Counted from the stretch's first letter, positions 34,935-43,815 are shown. The stretch is 64,000 bases of DNA from Bacteroidota bacterium (GCA_947475165.1 CANJLD010000007.1:1-64000); one strand, 5' to 3'. The notes: generated by a model not told the origin, from the letters alone. Program-made: numbers and translations.

Positions 34935-35990
34935 CTAATGAATGACAGTAACAGGACCTTTGCCTACATTGTCGTGAATCATTCTTCCTCCTTCGCAATG
35001 TTCTTCCAGTTCGGCATAAATAAACTTGTCGACTTTCTTGGCAATGTTTTTAGGAAAGAGCAAATGAATATTAGGGCCCGCATCTAAAGTAAAGTAAACC
35101 GGTAGCTTACTTTCTTCTCTAAACTTTCTGATTTTTTCAATCATAGTTAAAGTAGACGGAGCCATCAAAATAAAAGATGGAGTGGAACACATCATTAGCG
35201 CGTGAAGCGTCATTGCTTCTTCTTCTACAATAGCACCGAACTTTTCGAGGTCACCTTTTTTAAGTGCAGTGATAATCTCTTTCAAATTAGTCTCCGCCTG
35301 CGCGTAACGTGTTTTTGCAAAAGGGTTTGTCTTCATCAATGAATGCCCAACGCGGCTCGAAACTTTTTTCTCCTTACTGCTCGCAATCAAAATAGTGTTC
35401 TGAAAAGTTTTGAAAACAGGATGAAGATTTTTTTCATACGGAATGGCGTAGTCATCACTTGAACCTTTTACGATCTTTGTTTTACCCCATTGAGAAATTA
35501 AAGGATAAACGGAGCGTGATGCGCTGCCAGAGCCTAAACGCGCAAAGTGCGAAGCACGTTGAAGAAACTTTCCGTCAGATACTTTCTTCTTATCTAACTG
35601 CTGTTGCAAATCGCAAAGGCATATTGACAGCGCACTCATAGCCGATGCCGATGATGCAATGCCCGATGAATGTGGAAATGAATTAGTGGAGTGAATCAAC
35701 AAACCGTATTTATTCAACAACGGAAAATCTTTGCGGATGCTCTCGAAGAACTTAATCATCTTCAATTGAAAAGCCATGTTCGCTTTGCCATCGAAATAGA
35801 AACGCATCTCTATATCTTTCGACTTGGTTTCTTTTTCGACCAACGCAACGCTTGTTTCAGAGTAGCAATGCTCCAAAGTAAAACTGATAGATGGGTTAGC
35901 AGGAATCTGCACACCTTTTTTCTTCCCCCAATATTTTACCAGAGCAATGTTGCTCGGGCTTCTCCAGGTTGTCTTTTTAATTTCGTTCAT
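34935..35990 (-). CDS. mvaD: diphosphomevalonate decarboxylase
   Basis: A 351-residue GHMP-fold enzyme that converts mevalonate 5-diphosphate to isopentenyl diphosphate. Visible features: SPSNIALVKYWGKKKGVQIP (substrate-binding Lys and Tyr), SFTLEHCYSETSV, the ATP loop PHSSGIASSASAMSALSI, and the conserved TLDAGPNIHLLFP with its catalytic Asp. Full length. Its gene lies between the GYDIA-type kinase gene (9 bp upstream) and mevalonate kinase (18 bp downstream). Confidence 0.93.
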   Translation of the reverse strand: MNEIKKTTWRSPSNIALVKYWGKKKGVQIPANPSISFTLEHCYSETSVALVEKETKSKDIEMRFYFDGKANMAFQLKMIKFFESIRKDFPLLNKYGLLIHSTNSFPHSSGIASSASAMSALSICLCDLQQQLDKKKVSDGKFLQRASHFARLGSGSASRSVYPLISQWGKTKIVKGSSDDYAIPYEKNLHPVFKTFQNTILIASSKEKKVSSRVGHSLMKTNPFAKTRYAQAETNLKEIITALKKGDLEKFGAIVEEEAMTLHALMMCSTPSFILMAPSTLTMIEKIRKFREESKLPVYFTLDAGPNIHLLFPKNIAKKVDKFIYAELEEHCEGGRMIHDNVGKGPVTVIH

Positions 35991-35999
35991 AACGCAAGT

Positions 36000-36959
36000 T
36001 TAAGATTGATTCTCAAAAATAATTTCATCCCATTTAAATACGGTAGTGATATTTTTCGCTGCAAGGTATTCTTTCAATTCTGCTTCGCTTCTTTCATTCG
36101 TCAGCATTACAAAATCTCCACCCCATGCTCCTAACGATTTTACACTTCCCCAGTAATCTGTAAATAGCGAGTCTTTCACTTTTATTTGTTTGAGTTGCGA
36201 ACCTACTATTGTTTCGTGTTCGTTGATTAACTCTTCAAATACTTTCAAATCGCTGCATTGTAAAATGGCTTCTGTAATTCGCGTAAGTTCATTTACTCCG
36301 TATGTTTTATCTTTTATCAGTTCGCGATAATTTTTAATGGCTTGTGGCGAGGATTGTTTTTTGCCAAGATGCGTGAAGAAAATTTTATCACTGAAGACCG
36401 GTTTCCAATTTACGGCAACTGTTTCCGGTTGCTTATTTATTAATTGATAAAGAATAGCTGAATCATGTGCGGCACAAGCTACATCGTAACCGGAACCACC
36501 AATAGAATTTTGCAGCAATGTGTAACCATCCACATTTGCCCACTTAGCAATACAATGAATGAGTGTGGAACTGGAACCCAATCCCCAATCGCGCGGAAAC
36601 TCTAAGCATGTTTCTACAGCTATATCTTTTGCATCGGAAAGAAATTCCGGATTCAAATCTCTCGCTGCATTTAAAATAGTGTTTAAGTCTTTCGCTTCTT
36701 CTTGTGATGTATTTAAACAGGTAAGTGTTTCTTTATCAAAAGTAAATTGAAGCCATGGTTTGTTCTTATTATCAAGCGCAATCCAATACAAAATATTTTC
36801 TGATGAGTGAAGTTCCTTAACTCGTAGTGATTGTCCGAATTTTGTAGGAACCGCTAATGCCTGCGCTCCATCCAGCACAAAGTACTCACCGATTAACAGC
36901 AATTTGCCGTGACCGTAGAAACTCAGTTCATCTTCCTGTTTTGTAATCCGCAGTTTCAT
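36000..36959 (-). CDS. GYDIA-family GHMP kinase, candidate phosphomevalonate kinase
   Basis: A 319-residue GHMP-fold protein. Motifs: YGHGKLLLIGEYFVLDGAQAL (motif 1), RDWGLGSSSTLIHCIAKW (motif 2), the NSIGGSGYDVACAAHDSAIL segment that gives the GYDIA family its name (here GYDVA), and GAWGGDFVMLT in place of the usual motif 3. Its start overlaps the HMG-CoA reductase stop by four bases. The operon otherwise has mevalonate kinase and diphosphomevalonate decarboxylase but no classical phosphomevalonate kinase, so this protein is the natural candidate for that step. That assignment is an inference from context. Confidence 0.85.
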   Translation of the reverse strand: MKLRITKQEDELSFYGHGKLLLIGEYFVLDGAQALAVPTKFGQSLRVKELHSSENILYWIALDNKNKPWLQFTFDKETLTCLNTSQEEAKDLNTILNAARDLNPEFLSDAKDIAVETCLEFPRDWGLGSSSTLIHCIAKWANVDGYTLLQNSIGGSGYDVACAAHDSAILYQLINKQPETVAVNWKPVFSDKIFFTHLGKKQSSPQAIKNYRELIKDKTYGVNELTRITEAILQCSDLKVFEELINEHETIVGSQLKQIKVKDSLFTDYWGSVKSLGAWGGDFVMLTNERSEAELKEYLAAKNITTVFKWDEIIFENQS

Positions 36960-38290
36960 TTTCTCAATGCTTCAATAAACTCTCTCACGGCAGAAACGCT
37001 TACCAGTTTATCTTCAAAATATTGTTTAGCTTTTTCTACTTCTTCCTCCGTTGCCTGAAAACTTGCGAGTATGTTGGTGAGGTGCATTTTCATATGTCCC
37101 GCTTGTATTCCAATAGTGGTAAGCGAACGGAGAGCTGCGAAGTTTTGCGCCAGTCCAACACAAGCAATTATCTCCATTAATTTTTTTGCATTCGGATTTC
37201 CGAGTAATTCAAGTGAACGTTTTGCAAGAGGGTGAAGTGAAGTTAATCCACCAACTGTTCCAATAGCAATAGGTAAGGTCAGCCAGAATTTAAAAACACC
37301 ATGCTCCACTTTGCATTCGCTTAAACTCCGGTAAACTCCATCGCGACAAGCATAAGTATGTGCGCAAGCTTCTACCGCGCGAAAATCGTTACCGGTGGCA
37401 AGCACTACAGAATCTACTCCGTTCATTATGCCTTTGTTGTGTGTTGTTGCCCGGTAAGGGTCAATCCTCGCAATATTTACCGCGCGCTGAAAGTTGGCTG
37501 CAAATTCTTCGGCACTAACTTTTCCGTCTTCAAACTTTCCGAGTTCTTCTACTTTGCAACTTACCTCAGCACGCACCAAACAATCCGGTGTGTAGTTCGA
37601 AAGAATGCACATTACTATCTCTACATCTTTTTCTGCGGCAGAAAAAATATCACTGGCAACAATTTTTTCTTGCAACTGGCTTCCAAACTCTTCCAAACAA
37701 GAGTTAATAAAGTTCGCTCCCATCGAATCTACCGTTTCAAAATACGCGCGCAACTGGTAATAATCTTTTTCTAATTCGGTGAAATCGAAAAGCTCCATAT
37801 CAATTACTCCGCCACCGCGCTCTTCCATTTTACCGGTGATGTGTTTTACGCCTTGTTTTAATTCTTCCTTAATAGAATTGAAAAATGAAAACAACTTCTC
37901 CTTCGCTCCGTGATAGATGAAGTGAACCTGTCCTACTTTTTTTGTAGAAATAACTTCTGCTTTAAATCCCCCACGGCTTAACCAATATTTTGCCGAGTTG
38001 GATGCTGCTGCTACAACCGAACTTTCTTCAATCACCATGGGCACGGCATAAACCTGCTCGTTTATTTTAAAGTTGGGAGCAATGCCAAAAGGAACAGGAA
38101 AGTTGGTAAGCGTGTTCTCGCTAAAACCATCAAGCAGTTTCTGCGATTCGATATTATCGTGCCAATACTCGGCAAACTCTTTTACCACCTCTACCGGATT
38201 GGCATAAAGGAAATTCTTAGCCAGCCACGCAATTTTCTCGCGCTTGCCCATCTTCGAAAATCCTGCAATCTCTTTTTCGTTCTCCGCCAT
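36956..38290 (-). CDS. mvaA: hydroxymethylglutaryl-CoA reductase, class II type
   Basis: A 444-residue enzyme that reduces HMG-CoA to mevalonate. Features of the bacterial class II family are visible: FSKMGKREKIAWLAKNF, VPMVIEESSVVAAASNSAKYW, the catalytic MEERGGGVIDME, VDSMGANFINSCLEEF, THNKGIMNGVDSVVLATGND, the VGGLTSLHPLAKRS segment and the late TTIGIQAGHMKMHL with the catalytic His. No N-terminal membrane anchor, as expected. It is the first gene of the mevalonate operon. The gene is divergent from the lipocalin-synthase fusion, 206 bp away, so the two may share regulation. Confidence 0.93.
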   Translation of the reverse strand: MAENEKEIAGFSKMGKREKIAWLAKNFLYANPVEVVKEFAEYWHDNIESQKLLDGFSENTLTNFPVPFGIAPNFKINEQVYAVPMVIEESSVVAAASNSAKYWLSRGGFKAEVISTKKVGQVHFIYHGAKEKLFSFFNSIKEELKQGVKHITGKMEERGGGVIDMELFDFTELEKDYYQLRAYFETVDSMGANFINSCLEEFGSQLQEKIVASDIFSAAEKDVEIVMCILSNYTPDCLVRAEVSCKVEELGKFEDGKVSAEEFAANFQRAVNIARIDPYRATTHNKGIMNGVDSVVLATGNDFRAVEACAHTYACRDGVYRSLSECKVEHGVFKFWLTLPIAIGTVGGLTSLHPLAKRSLELLGNPNAKKLMEIIACVGLAQNFAALRSLTTIGIQAGHMKMHLTNILASFQATEEEVEKAKQYFEDKLVSVSAVREFIEALRK

Positions 38291-38496
38291 CGGGTCAAAA
38301 GTAATTTATCGATTTAAACCGTTCGCAAATCAAATCTTTTTCTAAAAAAAACCAGATGCTGAATGCACGAAATGTAAAAAAGCAACAGTAACCGGAACTT
38401 CAAAATCTTCCTTTAACATGCTAACTGATTTATTTAACCAAAGCATTACAAAAATCATTTGCAGAGCAAACGTTTTTATTCTTTATTGCGCGCCTT
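38291..38496. promoter_or_regulatory. divergent control region of the isoprenoid locus
   Basis: This 206-bp A+T-rich segment separates HMG-CoA reductase and its operon (minus) from the lipocalin-isoprenyl synthase fusion (plus). It must contain both promoters. A TTTG at 38458-38461 and a TATTC-type box about 17 bases later are compatible with a plus-strand promoter, but neither match is strong. Confidence 0.4.
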
Positions 38497-40767
38497 ATGA
38501 AAAAAACGTTGCCTACTGAACCGGTTAAATTTTTTGCTGCCGATTGGCCAAAAGACGGTCCCATTGATTTAAAGATTCACGATTTGCCTCACGCGTCATC
38601 CTCTACCGAGTGGTGGTATATGCACACACACTTAAAAGCGAAAGGAGGAAAAGAGTATTCGCTCTTCGCATCGTTTTTTCGTCATGCTATTTCGTTTGAT
38701 AAGAAAACGAATAAGCCCGATTACGCTTACTCAGTTATCTGGGGAATTTCTGATTTGAATGAGAAAAAATATCACACTGTTTCGCTGGTAGATAAACGCG
38801 CACCTAAACTTGGTTTAGAAAGATTGAAGAAAGGCGAACTGGTAAAAGACCCTTATATAAAGAGAGCTGCTATTGAAATGTTAAGCAAAGGTGTAATGCC
38901 TTACCCGGATGAATTGTTGAAAGGCACACCGGTGATATCACACTCCACGCTCAGTCTTAATTACGATGACAATACTTTTAAGAAACTGAAAGATGGTTCT
39001 TATCAATTGCATCTTGCGCATAAAGAATTAGAGTTAGGTGTAGACATAAATTTCAAACCTTTAAAGAAACCGGTGCGTCATGGAGATAACGGAGTAGTGC
39101 GCGGAGTTTCGGCAGAAGATATGTTCTACTACTTTATTCCTAAATGTAAAGTAACCGGTAGCTTAAAAATTAAGAAGGAGAAGATTGCTGTTGAGACCGG
39201 TTCCGGTTGGTACGACCATGAGTTTGGTTGCCATGCCGATAAAGAAAAACAGAAGGAAGGCGACATGAAAAAAGATGTTTCATGGAACTGGATTGCTGTG
39301 CAGTTAAATAATGGTTGCGAGTTGACTGCTTACGATTTGATTGATTTAAAGACCGGTGAAGATTGCGGCTCGTTTATTATCATGATTGATAAAGCAGGTA
39401 ACCGTCATTACTCCACCAACTTCAGTTTAAAACCTGCCGGTGAAATGTGGACGAGCACCCGCACCTTCAACGAATATCCGGAAGCGTGGAAATTGGAAGC
39501 ACCGGACTTTGGAGTATCGGTAGTTGCTACTGCTGCTTTCCCTAATCAGGAGTTTGCTACAGTTATTTCCAAGCCTGCTTTCTGGGAAGGTAGAATGAAT
39601 GTAGAAGGTAAGATGAAGGGCAAAAAAGTTTCGGGACCTGCATACATAGAGCGTCACGGATTTGTGAATAGCAGCAACATGAAAGAGTTTTTGAAAGCAG
39701 TTTCAAAAGCTACACTTAATTCTGTTCGTAAAATTTTGCCTTTAGAATTTGGTCAGGAAAAATTTGAAGAGTTGGTTTCTAAAAAAGGAAACAAACACTT
39801 AACAGAAGGTTTAGATAAGCAAGCGTATATCGAAAAATTTATTCGCCCTATTCGCGAGATTACCGACCGCAGCGGAAAGAGCTGGCGCAGTTATGCAACT
39901 ATTGCGTGTTGCGATGCGGTAGGAGGGAACTCGCAAGTAGCTATTGATTGGCTCGCTTTACCGGAGTTGATGCACGTAGGTTCGTTGATGGTAGATGATG
40001 TGCAGGATAAATCAACAGTGCGAAGAGGTGGACCGGCAGCACACGTAGTGCATGGCGAGGCAACTGCTATTAACAGCGGCACCGGTGCTTACTTTGTGGG
40101 GCAGTATTGTATTTACAACGTACATAAAAGTTTTGAAGGCAAGGTGCAGATTTACAATGCCTACTTCGAGGCCATGCGTGCTTCGCACAGCGGGCAGGCA
40201 ATGGATATTTACGGGCTTGATTATATGATGCCCGATGCGTTGAAAGATGATGCGGTAGCAAAACTTTTACAGAAAAGAGTAATTGCCACGCACCGGTTAA
40301 AGAGTGCCGCACCGGCTGCCTACTTAGCGCGCATTGGTGTAATGCTGGGCGAAGGAACCGATGAGCAGATAGATGCCATGGGAGATTATTTCGAAGCCCT
40401 CGGAATTTCGTTTCAAATAATTGACGACACGCTTAACCTGAAAGGTTTTAAAGACCATCTTAAAACAAAAGGCGAAGATATTACTGCCGGTAAAATTACA
40501 TACCCAATTGCAAAGGCTATGGCACTGCTCGAAAAGAAAGACCGTGCCCGCCTCTGGAAAATAGTGAGTATGAAAACCGAAAATCTTAAGCTGATTGCCG
40601 AAGCGGTTTCGTTACTCGATAAAGTAAAAGCAATTGAACTTTGCGAGCGCGAAGCCAAAACAATTCTCGAAAACGCCTGGAAGAAGATTGACCCGCTGTT
40701 GCGTGATAGTATGGTTAAGCTCAACCTTCGTGCGTTTAGCTGGTTTGTGCTTGAACGTACCTATTAG
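38497..40767 (+). CDS. CrtC/AttH-type lipocalin fused to trans-isoprenyl diphosphate synthase
   Basis: A 756-residue two-domain protein. Residues about 25-390 form a CrtC/AttH-like lipocalin domain: SSTEWWYMHTHL (36-46), LFASFFRHAI, GSGWYDHEFG (235-244), WNWIAVQLNNG (263-273) and GPAYIERHGF (380-389). Residues about 400-756 form an all-alpha trans-prenyltransferase with the first Asp-rich motif DDVQD (500-504) followed by RRGG (509-512), and a second motif DDTLN (643-647), as in GGPP synthases. No signal peptide is present and the frame has no break, so this is a genuine fusion. Known CrtC enzymes hydrate carotenoid C=C bonds; related lipocalins process other lipids. The synthase should condense IPP with an allylic diphosphate; the lipocalin domain may act on its product. 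Divergent from the mevalonate operon, which fits an isoprenoid role. Confidence 0.88.
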   Translation: MKKTLPTEPVKFFAADWPKDGPIDLKIHDLPHASSSTEWWYMHTHLKAKGGKEYSLFASFFRHAISFDKKTNKPDYAYSVIWGISDLNEKKYHTVSLVDKRAPKLGLERLKKGELVKDPYIKRAAIEMLSKGVMPYPDELLKGTPVISHSTLSLNYDDNTFKKLKDGSYQLHLAHKELELGVDINFKPLKKPVRHGDNGVVRGVSAEDMFYYFIPKCKVTGSLKIKKEKIAVETGSGWYDHEFGCHADKEKQKEGDMKKDVSWNWIAVQLNNGCELTAYDLIDLKTGEDCGSFIIMIDKAGNRHYSTNFSLKPAGEMWTSTRTFNEYPEAWKLEAPDFGVSVVATAAFPNQEFATVISKPAFWEGRMNVEGKMKGKKVSGPAYIERHGFVNSSNMKEFLKAVSKATLNSVRKILPLEFGQEKFEELVSKKGNKHLTEGLDKQAYIEKFIRPIREITDRSGKSWRSYATIACCDAVGGNSQVAIDWLALPELMHVGSLMVDDVQDKSTVRRGGPAAHVVHGEATAINSGTGAYFVGQYCIYNVHKSFEGKVQIYNAYFEAMRASHSGQAMDIYGLDYMMPDALKDDAVAKLLQKRVIATHRLKSAAPAAYLARIGVMLGEGTDEQIDAMGDYFEALGISFQIIDDTLNLKGFKDHLKTKGEDITAGKITYPIAKAMALLEKKDRARLWKIVSMKTENLKLIAEAVSLLDKVKAIELCEREAKTILENAWKKIDPLLRDSMVKLNLRAFSWFVLERTY

Positions 40768-40783
40768 TATAGGGTACGCCTGG

Positions 40784-41035
40784 GTCCGTTAAAGCCAATA
40801 ACGGGTGCGCCAGCACCAATATCGGTCTCCCTAGAGCCAATAACGGGTTCGCTAGCACTAATATCGGACTCCCTAGAGCCAATATCGGGTCCGCTGGAGC
40901 CAATAACGGGTTCGCTAGCACTAATAACGGACTCCCTAGAACCAATATCGGGTCCGCTGGAACCAATAACGGGTGCGTTATCACTAATATCGGACCCGCT
41001 AGAGCAAATATCGGGTACGTCAGCACTCTGATTGG
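40784..41035. repeat. tandem array C, twelve 21-bp units
   Basis: Twelve units of exactly 21 bp, each ending in AATAACGG or AATATCGG (the last in GATTGG), begin 17 bp after the fusion-gene stop. Units 4-6 and 7-9 are a 63-bp duplication differing at three positions, showing recent expansion. A minus-strand frame (40736-41083) translates to a heptapeptide repeat such as SPILVLANPLLAL, which is a by-product of the period. The units do not resemble those of arrays A or B. Confidence 0.88.
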
Positions 41036-41148
41036 GTAAGTAAAAGGTCCTGTAGTATTCTCTTGAGAGCTTCGTCTTCCCAAAAATTTCTGCCCTTAAT
41101 CATTTACATTCGCCACCGCTTTTCCGCTTATAAAATTCTTCCTGCCGT

Positions 41149-43284
41149 ATGTTTAACCGTAAGCCGTATCTGTTCCTTTTCCTTTCTCTTATTATAACTA
41201 CAACTGCTTTTTCGCAACAAACCTATCCGGTAATCAACCCTAACGATGTAACCATTGTGCGCGATAGCTTTGGCATTCCGCACATCTTTGCCAAGACCGA
41301 TGCGGAAGTGGCTTATGGCCTTGCTTGGGCAAATGCCGAAGATGCGTTTCCTGTAATGGAAGGATTGATAGCCACCGGTAAAGGTTTTATGGGTCGCAAA
41401 GACGGAATAGATGGAGCCAAGAGCGATTTTTTTGTTCACGCTATTGGCGCGCACGAGTTGGTAGAGAAAAATTTTGAAAAAGATTTATCGCCCGAATTCA
41501 AAAAATATGTGGACGGTTATGTGCAGGGAATAAATGCTTATGCAAAAGCACATCCCGGTGAAGTGAAGGTGAAAAAGATGTTCCCTATTACAGCTAAAGA
41601 TATGGTGAGTTGCTATGTGGTTATTATGTCGGGCTTAAGCTGGGTGCAAAATCAGGTTGGCGATGCAGTAGGAGGAAAGTTTGATAACACCGCGCTTGAG
41701 TTTCCTAAACATCAAACGCCATCGGTAGGTTCCAACGCGTTTGCGCTTAACAGTTCTAAAACCGTTGACGGCAAAACTTATATCTGCATCAACCCGCACA
41801 TGGGCATGGAAGGTTTGCTTTCTTTTTACGAAGCGCATTTGCATAGCGAAGAAGGATTGAACATTGAAGGCTGCATGTTTCAGGGCAGCACTTCGCTGGC
41901 AATGGGTGTAAACGAACACCTGGGATGGGGCATGACCTGGAATACATTTGATAAAGTAGATGTGTTTAAGCTGAACATGAATACGAAGAATAAACTGGAA
42001 TATGAATTTGACGGCAACTGGTTGAAGTTAGAAAAGAAACCGGTGTGGCTGAAGGTGAATTTGAGTAAGAAAGGGCATTTTGTGTTGCCTGTAAAGAAGA
42101 TGACTTACTGGAGTAAATACGGAGCAACTTTAAAATCTTCTAAGAGCAATAATTTTTATGCTATTCGTTTTCCGGCCAATACAACTATTAAGACCGGTGA
42201 GCAATTGTATCAAATGAGTAAGGCAAAAAATTACGAAGAGTATTGGAATGCCATTCGTATACATGCTATCACGCTATTCAATATTGTATATGCCGATGAT
42301 AAAGACAATATATTTTACATCCACCACGGCATGATGCCCGACCGCGATACGACTATTGACTGGAGCGGATTAGTTGCCGGTAATACTTCCAAAACGCTCT
42401 GGACAAAATTAATTCCGCTAGATAGTATGCCTAAAACTATTAACCCAAGTTGCGGTTATGTGTTCAATACCAACAATACCCCTTTCCATGCATCCGGTGA
42501 TGACTGTTCGCAGACTGGTTACTGTTACACCAGTCGCAAACTAATGGATTTACGCCCCGGTGATAACAACCGCGCACAACGCTTTACCGAAATTATTTCA
42601 TCAAAAGATAAATTCAGTTTACAGGATATACATGATTTGAAATTCGACATTACGTTTTCGCGCACCGGTGCCATGGCAAAATCGGTGCAACCGCTTTTCG
42701 ATTTAGATGCAAATAAATATTCAGACCTGAAAGAGCCGTTGCAAATTCTTAGAGACTGGAACCGGATTTCGAACATCAACGAATTTGCGCCAACACTTTT
42801 AGGCTTAACTATAAAAACAGTTTTCGATAAACATCATTTTGATGATGCCGATTTTGTGCTTGGCTTTACTGTAAGCGATGAAGAATGGGCAAACACTCTG
42901 CGCGCTACCTGCGATACATTGCGCGCCAACTTCAATACTATAAAGGTAGAATGGGGAACCATCAACCGAATTATTCGCGGGAACAAGGACATGCCCCTGC
43001 GTGGTTTCCCTGATATGCTAAGCCCGAGTTATCCTAAACGGGTAAAAGACCGCTTTGCATTTAAGGTAGAACATGGCGATACATATACCATGTTTGCTTC
43101 GTTCGGTAAAAATGGTGTGGAGAGTTTAACCGCACTGCAACCAATGGGCAATTCGCTTAACCCTAAAAGCCCGCACTACACCGACCAAATGGAACTCTTC
43201 AGCCGCCAGCAAATGCGCCCATTAAGTTTAAAGAAAGAAGAAGTAATGAAGAAGGCGGAATCGGTTTACCATCCAACCCTCTAA
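41149..43284 (+). CDS. penicillin-acylase-family N-terminal nucleophile hydrolase
   Basis: A 711-residue exported enzyme with a Sec signal (MFNRKPYLFLFLSLIITTTA, cut near FSQ). It is an Ntn hydrolase of the penicillin/acyl-homoserine-lactone acylase family. The N-terminal alpha chain has VTIVRDSFGIPHIFAKTDAE and AYGLAWANAEDAFP; the autoprocessing site lies before Ser195 in PSVGSNAFALNSSKT, where Ser195 becomes the nucleophile; and the beta chain contains NPHMGMEG and VNEHLGWGMTWN. Related enzymes cleave amide bonds of penicillins or N-acyl-homoserine lactones; this substrate is unknown. Probably periplasmic. It is on the same strand as the lipocalin-synthase fusion but separated from it by tandem array C. 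Confidence 0.9.
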   Translation: MFNRKPYLFLFLSLIITTTAFSQQTYPVINPNDVTIVRDSFGIPHIFAKTDAEVAYGLAWANAEDAFPVMEGLIATGKGFMGRKDGIDGAKSDFFVHAIGAHELVEKNFEKDLSPEFKKYVDGYVQGINAYAKAHPGEVKVKKMFPITAKDMVSCYVVIMSGLSWVQNQVGDAVGGKFDNTALEFPKHQTPSVGSNAFALNSSKTVDGKTYICINPHMGMEGLLSFYEAHLHSEEGLNIEGCMFQGSTSLAMGVNEHLGWGMTWNTFDKVDVFKLNMNTKNKLEYEFDGNWLKLEKKPVWLKVNLSKKGHFVLPVKKMTYWSKYGATLKSSKSNNFYAIRFPANTTIKTGEQLYQMSKAKNYEEYWNAIRIHAITLFNIVYADDKDNIFYIHHGMMPDRDTTIDWSGLVAGNTSKTLWTKLIPLDSMPKTINPSCGYVFNTNNTPFHASGDDCSQTGYCYTSRKLMDLRPGDNNRAQRFTEIISSKDKFSLQDIHDLKFDITFSRTGAMAKSVQPLFDLDANKYSDLKEPLQILRDWNRISNINEFAPTLLGLTIKTVFDKHHFDDADFVLGFTVSDEEWANTLRATCDTLRANFNTIKVEWGTINRIIRGNKDMPLRGFPDMLSPSYPKRVKDRFAFKVEHGDTYTMFASFGKNGVESLTALQPMGNSLNPKSPHYTDQMELFSRQQMRPLSLKKEEVMKKAESVYHPTL

Positions 43285-43632
43285 CCATTTTCAATCTTTT
43301 TTCTGAAACTTTAGAAGAAATTTGGAGCGGCATGGCTGAAGAAAGGATATAACCGTCCTATTATCTTATTGAATACATTGGCAAAAGAAAAAAATGGCGA
43401 AAAATTCTTTTGTTTCAAAAAAACGCTTACCTTTCCCACCAACAAAAGATAATACATACTTAACATAAATACAAGGCACATACTGTCATATATCAATTAA
43501 AAGAATATTTTTGCGAAAAATTTGAAGTAAACCAGGTGATACACACTATTATCTTGTTAAACTAGAAGGATGGGAGATTTTAACTTAAATGAATTTTTAG
43601 GGGGTGTTTTAGACCTCTGTAAGCAAACAGGG
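43285..43632. other. intergenic region
   Basis: No gene is supported. TATTTTTG at 43506-43513 matches the TAnnTTTG promoter box but lacks a -33 partner. Otherwise A+T-rich without clear structure. Confidence 0.4.
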
Positions 43633-43661
43633 TTGACAATGTTATGCACAGGTTGTATATT
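43633..43661 (+). promoter_or_regulatory. sigma-70-like promoter ahead of the giant gene
   Basis: TTGACA (43633-43638), a 17-base spacer and TATATT (43656-43661) make a nearly ideal E. coli-type promoter. That arrangement is not the usual form in Bacteroidota, so it could be fortuitous in A+T-rich DNA, but its position just ahead of a terminator-like hairpin makes it worth noting. Confidence 0.35.
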
Positions 43662-43667
43662 GTGTAT

Positions 43668-43743
43668 ATTGCAATGTGCGGCAAAAACTATCATTATATA
43701 ATAGCTAATACGGAGGAAGAACTAAAAGTCTTTCTCCTTTTTT
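43668..43743 (+). ncRNA. possible short leader RNA ending in a terminator
   Basis: If the promoter at 43633-43661 is used, transcription would start near 43668 and reach the intrinsic terminator at 43712-43743 after about 75 bases. The product would be a small RNA or an attenuated leader of the giant gene. No known riboswitch fold is recognised. Confidence 0.25.
43712..43743 (+). terminator. intrinsic terminator upstream of the giant gene
   Basis: GGAGGAAGA and TCTTTCTCC pair over nine positions (one G-U) across an eight-base loop and are followed by six T bases. The hairpin is only 73 bases before the giant gene start at 43816, so any transcript from upstream must pass it to express that gene. 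Confidence 0.6.
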
Positions 43744-43815
43744 ATTTATAGAAAAGCAACGGATATGGCAAATTTTACACTACACACAATTCCTTCTTTC
43801 TCAAAGAATATACTT

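Noticed and set aside
6680-41035. The three 21-bp arrays as CRISPR arrays
   Set aside because: Repeats are directly adjacent without unique spacers and no cas gene is present.
40736-41083. Minus-strand frame of 115 codons across tandem array C
   Set aside because: It is a heptapeptide read-out of the 21-bp repeat and overlaps the 3' end of the fusion gene.
43765-43815. Upstream in-frame start for the giant protein
   Set aside because: It would place 17 polar residues before a well-formed signal peptide; the start at 43816 fits better, though it cannot be excluded.
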